From Hypsibius dujardini (taxonomy: Eukaryota; Tardigrada; Eutardigrada; Parachela; Hypsibiidae), in assembly GCA_001579985.1 (NCBI GenBank), contig LRSR01014959.1, positions 1 through 22,298 of the forward strand: 22,298 nucleotides of DNA, written 5' to 3'. The position numbers were made by a program, and so were the translations under genes. Shown here piece after piece: positions 1-6,979 of this stretch. The notes below the pieces were generated by a model, which saw only the letters and a program-made list of their open reading frames with translations, made no database searches and was not told the DNA's origin. Numbering within the stretch: position 1 is the first letter of the stretch; every line of letters starts with the position of its first letter.

Positions 1-198
1 CACCATTCTCATTACGATTCTTTATTGTAACTGTGATTTTTCTAATTTTTGATATTGAAGTAACAATCATAATACCAATCCCATTTGGTGCCAATTTAAC
101 CCAATTTTTCTCATATATAAGAAGAAACTTCATCCTAATATTTTTACTAATTGGAGGCCTTTTCTTCGAGTGGTCTCAAGGAGCACTGGAATGAAGCT
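1..198 (+). CDS. nad3: NADH dehydrogenase subunit 3, 3' part (5' truncated by contig edge)
   Basis: This is the last 198 bases of nad3, identical to 14742-14939 where the gene is complete. It enters at the second base of codon 50. It encodes the distal membrane segments and ends FEWSQGALEWS. The coding end is taken as a single T (position 198) completed to TAA by polyadenylation, because trnA starts at 199. The frame would otherwise run on to a TAA at 210-212 inside trnA. Confidence 0.95.
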
Positions 199-259
199 GG
201 AAAAATATTTAAAAAATAAAACTTAGATTGCATTTAAGAATTGTCTCTGACTTTTTCCA
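199..259 (+). tRNA. trnA: tRNA-Ala (UGC)
   Basis: A perfect 7-bp acceptor stem (GGAAAAA at 199-205 with TTTTTCC at 252-258) closes the molecule, with discriminator A259. The anticodon arm is CTTAG-ATTGCAT-TTAAG, with U33 and anticodon TGC. It keeps the ancestral place directly after nad3. Confidence 0.9.
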
Positions 260-318
260 ACTAAAGACTTACGTCAAAAAATAGGTCGAAACTATTTACA
301 AAATTTTTGTTTTTCAGT
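259..318 (-). tRNA. trnR: tRNA-Arg (UCG), on the minus strand
   Basis: Read on the minus strand, the arm AATAG-TTTCGAC-CTATT gives a perfect 5-bp stem, U33 and anticodon TCG. On the plus strand the same loop would give CGA, which no animal mitochondrial tRNA uses. The acceptor stem pairs 6 of 7 (312-318 with 260-266). In the ancestral arthropod order trnR is on the plus strand, so this gene appears inverted in place. Confidence 0.75.
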
Positions 319-323
319 TTAAA

Positions 324-386
324 AAAAGTTTAAAAAATAAAGCCGCTAACTTTAACTATTATACTAATTAAGTATGAAAACTTTTA
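324..386 (+). tRNA. trnS1: tRNA-Ser (GCU), no D-arm
   Basis: The acceptor AAAAGTT/AACTTTT (324-330 with 379-385) pairs perfectly. The anticodon arm TAAAG-CCGCTAA-CTTTA gives GCT, with C rather than U at position 33. A T-arm ATACT/AGTAT follows. As usual for this tRNA there is no D-stem between the acceptor and anticodon stems. Confidence 0.85.
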
Positions 387-387
387 T

Positions 388-454
388 GAAAAAGAAAAAA
401 ATATATCTTGACTCCTTCAAAGTCAGGCTTTAAAAAATTTAAGCTACTTTTTCA
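388..454 (+). tRNA. trnE: tRNA-Glu (UUC)
   Basis: The perfect acceptor GAAAAAG/CTTTTTC (388-394 with 447-453) has discriminator A454. The anticodon arm TGACT-CCTTCAA-AGTCA has a perfect stem and anticodon TTC, again with C33. It abuts the 3' end of the opposite-strand nad5. The trnF that usually lies here has moved to 6337-6403. Confidence 0.87.
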
Positions 455-2098
455 CAAAAAAACTCACATAGCCGCAAACACAGGAAAAATAAAATAAACA
501 TACTTAAAATTCAAGCTAGAAGAAAAAAAAAGAGACCCTGCTAAAAGACGATTATATAAACCTTGAGCACCAAGAACCTCAAGCCAACTTTGCCTAGTAT
601 CAACAAGACGCCCAGAATAAAAGATTAATTTAGAGAAGCGAGTAGATATTAAAGAATACAAATATCACATCGACCAAAAAAAATAACTTTTAAAAAAAGT
701 ACCCTTGAAAACCCTAAATCAAACAAAATACACTACCAAGGTCAACAAAACAAAAAAAGAAAAATAACAACCCTTTCACATGCTTCTAAATAAAGAGATA
801 GAAAACACTAAAGTAGACACCTGAAACCATGTATAACCTAAAAAGATAGCAGTAGAAATTAAAACCCATACAGGTAATATAACATAAAGTACAACATCAT
901 AAAACATAAATATTTTTATCCGACTTAACATTCCGGCCTTTATAGAATAAAAACAAAATCGTAAAGAATAATTTGTTGTTAAAAAGACCCCAAATATAAA
1001 AAGTAATATAAAAAACCTACCCATACTAGCACCATCCAAAATTAGATCCTTAGAGAAAAACCCCGATACAAAAGGAAAACCACAAAGACAAAGCAAACAC
1101 ACTACTACCCTTGATGAAATCAAGGGTGTTATACGAGAAAAAATATTTAAATTACGAAAATCTTGACTTCTATCTATATTATGAATTATCACCCCGGAAA
1201 CCATAAATAAAGATGCCTTAAATAGAGCATGACATAAAAGATGAAAGAAACAATATAAAGATATGCCTAAACTTAAAGAAAACATTATAAAACCTAATTG
1301 ACTTAAGGTAGAAAAAGCAATTGTTTTTTTCATGTCTCATTCACTAGAAGCCATAACGCCCGCTATCAACAAAGTGATAAGAGAAACAACAATTAAAAAA
1401 TGACTAATTTTAAAAAGAACCTCTCTAAAGCGAATCATAAGAAAAATTCCTGCGGTTACCAGTGTAGAAGAATGAACTAAAGATGAAACTGGAGTTGGGG
1501 CAGCTATTGCTGCCGGAAGCCATGAAGAAAATGGAAATTGTGCTCTTTTTGTTATAAAAGTTAGCAATAAAAAAACCCTTAACAAAAAAGAAGCCCTTTT
1601 GAAATTTAAAAAGTCTAAACTACCAGTTAATGACAATAGCCTAATACTCAACAAAAAAAAAACATCCCCTACACGATTTAGGATAAAAGTTAACATACCA
1701 GCAACAGAACTTGAAAACCTTCTATAATAAACTACCAATAAGTAAGAAACTAAACCCAGTCCATCCCACCCTAATAATAAAGAAATCAAATTAGGTCTGT
1801 AAACAAGAAAGAGCATTGAAACTACGAATAAGAATAAAATTAGTATAAACCCAGTCTGAAACTTCTCACCGTCCATGTAATACTGACCAAAAATAAAAAT
1901 CATACTTGCAATTATTAAAACAACCGACGAAAAAAAAAAAGAAAAAAAATCAAAAATAAAAACAAACCTAAAATTAAAGTCAAACAAATTTAACAATGTC
2001 CACTCCATTACTCATAAAATATCAAAAAAGCTAATCCTTAAAAAAATTAAGGAAAAGAGACCCAAAACACCTGCTCCTCATAAAATTGTTAGCAGAAT
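454..2098 (-). CDS. nad5: NADH dehydrogenase subunit 5
   Basis: This is a large membrane subunit of the proton-pumping arm of complex I. With TGA as Trp one frame runs unbroken through the whole span, about 548 residues, the normal size. Family landmarks are GWDGLGLVSYLLVVYY, SSWLPAAIAAPTPVSSLVHSSTLVTAG and the lysine-bearing SSEWDMKKTIAFSTLSQLG. The frame meets no TAA or TAG before trnE, so the stop is taken as a single T at 454 completed by polyadenylation. The start is uncertain. ATT at 2098-2096 overlaps trnH by 4 nt, and CTG at 2095-2093 is the first codon clear of the trnH acceptor stem. The C-terminus is poorly conserved, as usual. Confidence 0.95.
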
Positions 2099-2157
2099 TT
2101 TACATTCATTAGTGTAACCACAATACATCTGTTTTCCTTAACTATACTAACAAAATC
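2095..2157 (-). tRNA. trnH: tRNA-His (GUG)
   Basis: On the minus strand the acceptor GATTTTG/TAAAATT pairs with two G-U pairs. The anticodon stem TGTA/TACA encloses TTGTGGT, giving GTG with U33. It sits between nad5 and nad4, its ancestral place, and punctuates that transcript. Confidence 0.82.
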
Positions 2158-3475
2158 AAATCAACTCTGGTTTTAAAACGAGAAAAACGGAAGGAACAAT
2201 ATGGAAAACTAAAACTAAAAAAAGAGAGTCGTTAGGGGTAACCTGTCTCCAATGAAAAAAAGATTTACCGTGTAGAACGCTCCTGTAAATAAAAATACAA
2301 AAGTATGCAACCATCAACCTAATCACCATAAAGATAACCATAAGACTGAGATCGATTATAGTGCCTTGAAAAAAAACTAATAACTCACCTATCAACCTTA
2401 AGAAAGGAGGCGCTGAAAAATTTCTAGCCAAAAACAAGAATCACCAAAACCCAACCCCATAAAACATTCTCATTTCCCCCCTCAAATTAACAACTTGACG
2501 AGAAAAGGATCGCTCGAAAAAAAAGTTTACGAGGAAGAAAAGGGCGGAGGAACAAAACCCGTGAGATAATAAGATAATGAAAGAACCCTTAAGGGCAGAA
2601 ACTCCACTAAAAACCACACCTCTCATTAAAATTCCTATGTGACTAATAGAAGAATATGCTACTAAAGATTTAATATCAGACTGTCGCCTTGCTACAACCC
2701 TTGCTAACAATGCACCTAAAACCAAGAAGGAAACCAGAATAGAACTTTGAAAAATTAAAATTCTTGTAAAGAAAAAAAAAAATCGATAAACTCCGTAAAC
2801 ACCAAACTTAAGTATAACTGCGGCTAAAACCATAGAGCCTCTAACAGGGGCTTCGACATGAGCTTTTGGTAATCACAAATGAACACCAAACAGAGGAAGT
2901 TTAATCATTATTCTAACTATAACAATAAATAACAAGAGTAAATTGAGTCCCTCCCCCCTGAATGAACTTATCAGTATACCGGAAAATCACTCCAGAGTTT
3001 TTGATTTTATTATAGTTATAATAACAAAAAGGAGAGGAAGAGAACCTACAACAGTATATAAAATTAAATAAAAAGAGGCCTGAATTCGCTCCCACTGATA
3101 CCCCCACCCAACAATCAACCCTAAGAGAGGGATAAGGGAAAACTCAAAAAAAATGTAAAACACTAATAAACTCTTAGCTAAAAATCTAGCTACTAAACAC
3201 AACAAAAGAACTGTTAATATAGCTGAGTAAAGAGAAACGTTTTTTATAGCAATTTCATATTTACTTCTCATAAAATAAAGAACCGTAAATAACCACAGTG
3301 TGAGAAAAACTAATAAAAAAGAAAGTTTATCTCCCAAACCCCCGTAAAAACAAAATCCCAAGGCCGAACTTTTGACAATTAAAATTCCTGCAAGTGTTAC
3401 AACACTTATTATAAATACATATAACTTTTGAAAATTCCAAAAAACACAAGAAAGAACCAAAAATAAACTTAAAAT
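2158..3475 (-). CDS. nad4: NADH dehydrogenase subunit 4
   Basis: This complex I membrane subunit has 439 codons, a normal length. The frame is open with TGA as Trp. It shows LWLPKAHVEAPV followed by GSMVLAAVILKFGVYG, and LVAYSSISHIG, all hallmark segments with the conserved transmembrane lysine. The start is ATT at 3475-3473. Here ATTTTAA overlaps the nad4L stop by 7 nt, the same overlap that is ATGTTAA in many arthropods. The last residues are LKPELI and the stop is a single T (2158) right against the trnH 5' end. Confidence 0.96.
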
Positions 3476-3732
3476 TTTAAAACTGAAAAAAGAGAAATAT
3501 AATCTTTACTTATCTGACGGCTTACTATAACAAAAACAACCAAACCCAAAACAGACTCACTTGAAACTACCACAAGAAATAGTAAAAGCAAAAACCTGTC
3601 TTGGGAGCCATTTTCACCAATGTAAATATTTAGAAGTAAAAAAATCAAAAGCATAACAAATTCTAATAAGATTAAAACAGGCAATAAAAACTTTAATTTT
3701 TTAATCAGGGCTAAAAAAACAAACAGAACCAT
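3469..3732 (-). CDS. nad4L: NADH dehydrogenase subunit 4L
   Basis: This is a small complex I membrane subunit of 87 residues with three hydrophobic helices, including LLEFVMLLIFLLLNIY, where the Glu matches the conserved acidic residue of the NuoK family. It is slightly shorter than the usual 90-100 residues. The start is ATG 3732-3730 (ATA 3735 is possible). The stop TAA at 3471-3469 lies inside the start of nad4, so the two are probably translated from one bicistronic mRNA. Confidence 0.92.
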   Translation of the reverse strand: MVLFVFLALIKKLKFLLPVLILLEFVMLLIFLLLNIYIGENGSQDRFLLLLFLVVVSSESVLGLVVFVIVSRQISKDYISLFSVLKF

Positions 3733-3754
3733 TATTCTACTTACAACAGAAATT

Positions 3755-3781
3755 GCTTATTAAAGTTTGAAACTAATAAGC
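3755..3781. other. Hairpin at the nad4L / trnP junction
   Basis: The 8-bp perfect inverted repeat GCTTATTA/TAATAAGC flanks the 11-nt loop AAGTTTGAAAC. It lies in the 50-nt gap upstream of nad4L. The loop looks like a trnS2 (TTTGAAA) or, on the other strand, a trnW loop. Both of those tRNAs are found intact elsewhere, and I see no convincing acceptor stem here. It may mark RNA processing or be a tRNA remnant. Confidence 0.55.
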
Positions 3782-3782
3782 T

Positions 3783-3842
3783 TCAGAAAAAAAAATATCT
3801 CAAGCCTCCAAAACTTAAATTTTAGAATTTAAACTATTTCTG
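3783..3842 (-). tRNA. trnP: tRNA-Pro (UGG)
   Basis: The minus-strand 5' half CAGAAAT-AG-TTTAAATTCTAA closely follows the usual arthropod trnP. The acceptor pairs 6 of 7 with TTTTCTG, and the discriminator is A. The anticodon arm TAAGT-TTTGGAG-GCTTG has U33 and anticodon TGG, with two wobble pairs. Confidence 0.85.
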
Positions 3843-3856
3843 ACAACGATTTAATT

Positions 3857-3919
3857 TAAAAATTAAGTTAATAAAAACTAAAGTGTTTCAAACACTTAAA
3901 TAAGTAAATTTATTTTTAA
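3857..3919 (+). tRNA. trnW: tRNA-Trp (UCA)
   Basis: It is a full cloverleaf: acceptor TAAAAAT/ATTTTTA, D-arm AGTT-AATAAA-AACT, anticodon arm AAGTG-TTTCAAA-CACTT (TCA, which reads both TGA and TGG), T-arm AAAT-AAGTAA-ATTT. It leads the ancestral W-C-Y cluster, which has moved here from upstream of cox1. Confidence 0.95.
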
Positions 3920-3969
3920 ATAAGGAACAGACCCTAATACTAAGTTTGCAACATAGCTTTTGATATTTA
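3916..3969 (-). tRNA. trnC: tRNA-Cys (GCA), D-armless
   Basis: The minus-strand loop TTGCAAA gives GCA with U33, in a stem CTATG/CTTAG with one mismatch. The acceptor TAAATAT/TTATTTA pairs 6 of 7 and overlaps the trnW 3' end by about 4 nt. Only six bases (CAAAAG) separate the acceptor and anticodon stems, so there is no D-arm. The exact 3' end is uncertain. Its place in W-C-Y supports the identity. Confidence 0.72.
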
Positions 3970-4030
3970 AAGAAAGAGGTTGATACCATGAATAAATCTA
4001 CAATTTATTGCCTTTTTCAGCCATCTTACT
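3970..4030 (-). tRNA. trnY: tRNA-Tyr (GUA)
   Basis: The anticodon arm ATAAA-TTGTAGA-TTTAT on the minus strand gives GTA with U33. The D-arm GCT-GAAAAA-GGC after TG resembles arthropod trnY. The acceptor AGTAAGA/TCTTTCT pairs 6 of 7, and there is a short T-arm GGT/ACC. It directly abuts trnC. Confidence 0.9.
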
Positions 4031-4047
4031 TGACAAGCCTCTAACTA

Positions 4048-4938
4048 TTACAAAACACAGACCCAAAAATATAAAAGTAAAACAACAGGCAAAAATTTTT
4101 TTCATGTAGTATCTATAAGAAAATCATAACGAATACGAGGATAAGAAGAGCGAAGAAAAAGGAAAACAACAATCAACAGGAAAGAAGAAACCAAAAACCC
4201 TTGACCGCAAAATAAAATTCTGCACAACATTCTTATTCAGATAATTATGGCATACTCTGCTATAAAAATAAGCGCAAACTTTAACCCCCCGTACTCAACA
4301 TTAAAACCAGAGACAAGCTCAGATTCACCCTCAGCCAAGTCAAAGGGGGCCCGATTAGTTTCAACTACACAAGACACAAAAAAGATAACAAAGACAGAAG
4401 GAAGCAGAAAAAAAAAACAAAACTCTTCTTGTAAAGATAAAACTTTTTTTAATCTTAACCTCTTAGCAGCAAACATTAAACAGAGTAAAATAAAAGCCAT
4501 TACAATTTCATACGAAATTGTCTGAGCCACAGAGCGTAGACCCCCTAAAAGAGCATACTTTGAATTTGAAGACCATCCAGAAAAAATAATCCTATAAACC
4601 CTCAACCCTACACAACATAAAAAAAATAAAATACCAAATTGTATATCCACTAACCCTCATGTCAAAGGTAAGCATCTTCATACCAACATAGCTAGCAAAA
4701 ATCCAAAAAAAGGACTAATTCAAAATAATAAAACGTTAGAGAGACGAGGAAAAGAATCCTCCTTAGAAAACAATTTAATAGCATCTGAAAAAGGCTGTAG
4801 CACACCAGCAATCCCCAATTTATTAGGTCCCTTACGAATTTGGGTGTACCTTAAAACTTTACGCTCCAAAAGTGTCAAAAAAGCCACAGAAATTAAAACA
4901 AAAAGAAAAACCTCCACAAAAGACACGACACCTCTAAT
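4048..4938 (-). CDS. nad1: NADH dehydrogenase subunit 1
   Basis: This complex I subunit helps form the quinone chamber. It has 296 codons plus TAA at 4050-4048. Diagnostic segments are [20 protein letters not shown] near residue 20, [20 protein letters not shown] in the middle, and [22 protein letters not shown] near the end. The start is ATT at 4938-4936, the first ATN codon after trnL2. A 17-nt spacer separates its stop from trnY. In most arthropods nad1 follows cob-trnS2; here it stands alone between trnY and trnL2. Confidence 0.96.
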
Positions 4939-4944
4939 GAAAAT

Positions 4945-5008
4945 TTTTAGGAAACTTTAACATTATAAAAGACTCTTAAAATCTTTGCACTTAATCTGCC
5001 ACCCTAAA
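4945..5008 (-). tRNA. trnL2: tRNA-Leu (UAA)
   Basis: The minus-strand D-arm TGGCAGATTAAGTGCA is the classic mitochondrial Leu signature. The anticodon arm AAGAT-TTTAAGA-GTCTT gives TAA. The acceptor TTTAGGG/TCCTAAA is fully paired with one wobble. Its position next to nad1 is the non-pancrustacean state. Confidence 0.95.
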
Positions 5009-5067
5009 AACAAAGAAAAAACTTATAATTTATCCTATCAAGATAACCCTTTTTCAGGCACAATGTT
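5008..5067 (-). tRNA. trnI: tRNA-Ile (GAU), on the minus strand
   Basis: The minus-strand arm TTATC-TTGATAG-GATAA is perfect and gives GAT with U33. The D-arm CCT-GAAAAA-GGG resembles usual trnI. The acceptor AACATTG/CTTTGTT has two mismatches, and the T-arm is poor. Read on plus, the loop would give ATC, not a used anticodon. trnI is normally on the plus strand, so it moved and inverted. Confidence 0.8.
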
Positions 5068-5125
5068 GTGTTATAAAACATTTTTAAGTCCTAAACTTAA
5101 CGCATTATAAATTCTGCCAACAAAA
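5065..5125 (-). tRNA. trnL1: tRNA-Leu (UAG)
   Basis: The minus-strand arm TTAAG-TTTAGGA-CTTAA gives TAG with U33. The D-arm starts TTGGCAGA and ends in TGC, as in other Leu tRNAs. The acceptor TTTTGTT/AACACAA pairs 6 of 7 and overlaps trnI by 2-3 nt, so the ends are approximate. Confidence 0.85.
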
Positions 5126-5126
5126 A

Positions 5127-5183
5127 TAAATAAGCTAGCATAAAAAAGCCTTGATAAAAATCAAAAATAAAAAAATTTATTTA
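5127..5183. other. tRNA-like element before nad2, identity unresolved
   Basis: A perfect 7-bp acceptor-like stem (TAAATAA/TTATTTA) is followed by a D-arm-like GCT...AGC and a central hairpin TTGAT-AAAA-ATCAA. The loop is too short for a normal anticodon. On minus it could read UUU with a 6-base loop, but a good trnK lies at 6130. All 22 tRNAs are accounted for elsewhere, so this looks like a decayed extra tRNA or a processing element. Confidence 0.55.
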
Positions 5184-6130
5184 TAAGAAAAACCTTACCT
5201 TTTGTAATTTTTTTCTACATTAGAAGATTCCTTCTCTTCCTGTCCAGAAATCACTGATTTTTATTGTGAATTTCAGTAGAACTAACAACTTTAACATTTA
5301 TTCCTCTTATGAATGATAAAAGAAAAACATCGATTGAAGCTATTGTAACCTACTTTCTTATTCAAGCCATCTCATCGATTTTATTAATTTTTGGATTTCT
5401 GCAAAATCAGATCCTAATTAAAGAGAGCCAAATTTTTAACACATGTCTTATCGCATTAATAGTAAAACTATCTGTTGCCCCCTTACACTCCTGATTCCCC
5501 CCTATTATGGCAAAAATAAGCACGACCCCAATAACACTTTTATTAACATTCCAAAAATTACAACCATTTCTCCTTTTATTTTTAAGAAATTCTAAGAGGA
5601 AACTATTCTTTCTATTCGTAGTAGCAACATGTGTCATAGGATCAGTATCTAATATAATACAAAATAACATTAAAATAATTCTCGCTTATTCGAGAATTTC
5701 TCATGGCGGATGACTATTAATAGCCCTATGAACAAACAAAAGAATCTGGATTATTTACATATTTATCTATTTCGTCACAATTTTCTTGATTTGAAAAATA
5801 TTTATTCCAAACCTAACACAAGCTTACTATAAAAGAAACATAAAATCTTTTTGAAGAGTCCTTATATTAAGATTAGCAGGAATACCCCCTTTAATTGGCT
5901 TTTATCCAAAAATAATAATCGTAAGAGAGATAGCCTCCATGACACTATTCTTAATAATCTGTATTTTAATAATAACAGCAACTATCGATTTTTTTATTTA
6001 TACCCGCACATTTTACATAAGCTTTTACAATCGAACAGCCCAGATTCTGTGAACAAACCCTCTAGAAGAGAAAAGATCCACACTAGCTTTCCTTATATTT
6101 GGTATACTTTCAGTTATAGTAATACTGTAA
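5183..6130 (+). CDS. nad2: NADH dehydrogenase subunit 2
   Basis: This is a complex I membrane subunit of 315 residues. Landmarks are SSNHWFLLWISVELTTLTFIPLM near the N-terminus, LSVAPLHSWFPPIM near residue 90, LAYSSISHGGW and LAGMPPLIGFYPKM. The start is ATA 5183, which places 22 residues ahead of the conserved NHW, as in relatives. The stop is TAA 6128-6130 and its last base is shared with trnK. The gene has left its usual place after trnI-Q-M. Confidence 0.95.
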
Positions 6131-6204
6131 AAATTTTTGAAAGCTTAAAATAAAAGCATTGAATTTTTACTTCAAAGAAGCAAAATAATTTGCTCGAAAT
6201 TTTA
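6130..6204 (+). tRNA. trnK: tRNA-Lys (UUU)
   Basis: The acceptor AAAATTT/AAATTTT pairs 7 of 7. The D-stem is GCT/AGC, the anticodon arm TTGAA-TTTTTAC-TTCAA (TTT, U33), and there is a long T-stem AGCAA/TTGCT. At 75 nt it is the largest tRNA here. Its 3' acceptor strand is shared with the 5' strand of trnD. Confidence 0.9.
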
Positions 6205-6259
6205 GTTAAACCAAATAACCTTGAGTTGTCAACTCAAAATTGTAGAAATACAAATCTCA
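6196..6259 (+). tRNA. trnD: tRNA-Asp (GUC)
   Basis: The anticodon arm TTGAG-TTGTCAA-CTCAA, D-arm GTTA-AACCAAA-TAAC and T-arm TTGTA-GAAA-TACAA are all perfect. The acceptor GAAATTT/AAATCTC pairs 6 of 7 and overlaps trnK by 9 nt on the same strand. The ancestral K-D pair has moved as a unit from the cox2-atp8 junction. Confidence 0.9.
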
Positions 6260-6264
6260 TCACA

Positions 6265-6328
6265 TTAAAAGTGGCTGAAAAAGCATTTAGTTGTTATCTA
6301 AAATAATAAGAAATATTCTTCTTTTAAA
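6265..6328 (+). tRNA. trnN: tRNA-Asn (GUU)
   Basis: The acceptor TTAAAAG/CTTTTAA and anticodon stem TTTAG/CTAAA are perfect. The loop TTGTTAT gives GTT with U33, and the D-arm is GCT-GAAAA-AGC. It has moved out of the nad3-nad5 tRNA cluster. Confidence 0.94.
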
Positions 6329-6336
6329 GATCAATT

Positions 6337-6403
6337 TAATTATTTTAGTATAGATATATTACAACATAATTTCATTATGGGAAGGCCCTTAGGGCAAATA
6401 ATT
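6337..6403 (-). tRNA. trnF: tRNA-Phe (GAA)
   Basis: The minus-strand loop ATGAAAT gives GAA in a CATA/TATG stem. The acceptor AATTATT/AATAATT is perfect with discriminator A. The D-arm is an unusually GC-rich hairpin GCCC-TAA-GGGC. It keeps the ancestral strand but not the place next to nad5. Confidence 0.82.
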
Positions 6404-6413
6404 CATCTAATCT

Positions 6414-6474
6414 GTTCTTATAGTTTAAAGCAAAACAATGATTTTGTATATCATAAATATTAATATTTAGAACT
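6414..6474 (+). tRNA. trnT: tRNA-Thr (UGU)
   Basis: The anticodon arm ATGAT-TTTGTAT-ATCAT gives TGT, and the D-arm is GTTT-AAAGCA-AAAC after TA. The acceptor GTTCTTA/TTAGAAC pairs 6 of 7, and the T-arm is AAATAT/TATTT. It precedes nad6, as in the ancestral T-P-nad6 order, but P is absent. Confidence 0.9.
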
Positions 6475-6516
6475 GCACAGACTTTAATAGAATAATAATA
6501 TTCAACAACCTGTGTT
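6475..6516. other. Spacer with terminal inverted repeat between trnT and nad6
   Basis: This 42-nt gap starts GCACAG and ends CTGTGTT, an acceptor-like pairing of 5-6 bp, with GAATA/ATATTC inside. I find no valid anticodon loop. It could be a remnant of a tRNA such as the missing trnP, or merely spacer if nad6 starts further upstream. Confidence 0.35.
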
Positions 6517-6979
6517 ATAAAAGAAAGCTACACCCTCACCATTATATGCCTATTCCTGATTTTTATATTTAAGCACCCATTACTTCTAATGTTATGTCTA
6601 GTCACCCAAAGATTAAGAGTTCTTACTTTCATCTATATAAGCATATGAAACATGTGAAATGCTTTTATACTAATCTTAATTTTCTTAGGGGGACTTTTAA
6701 TTATTTTTATTTACCTAACTGCTCTTACCCCCAACGAACTATTCAAAGAATCAGTAAACTTTACAAAAGGATTAATAACACTAGGAGCATCGGTAATACT
6801 ATTACACAATCTCACCCCCACTCCGCTTCTACACACAAAAGAAAATTTCTTTTTTCCCAATATCTTTAATATCTTTCTAAATAACTTTTTCATTATAATA
6901 ATGATTTATCTAATGGCAACACTCTTTAGAACAATAAACCTGTGTGCAAAAAGTAAAAGTCCTCTAAAAATTAACACTT
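6517..6979 (+). CDS. nad6: NADH dehydrogenase subunit 6
   Basis: This complex I membrane subunit has 154 codons. The sequence is hydrophobic and weakly conserved. Support comes from FKHPLLLMLC near residue 20, FLGGLLIIFIYLTAL matching the conserved glycine-rich helix, and the position just before cob. The start is ATA 6517, with ATT 6541 as an alternative. The last codons are AAC ACT, and the stop is a single T at 6979 directly against the cob ATG. Confidence 0.88.

Noticed and set aside
3735-3751. A minus-strand anticodon arm (TTCTG-TTGTAAG-TAGAA) that would give tRNA-Tyr
   Set aside because: It would run about 25 nt into nad4L, no acceptor stem is found, and the trnY at 3970 is complete.
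4247-4525. Plus-strand ORF of 92 codons opposite nad1
   Set aside because: It lies antisense to conserved nad1 codons and resembles nothing; it is a shadow.
464-4926. Many short broken minus-strand ORFs suggesting pseudogenes of nad5, nad4 and nad1
   Set aside because: All apparent stops are TGA, which is Trp in this code. The frames join without shifts into full-length proteins.
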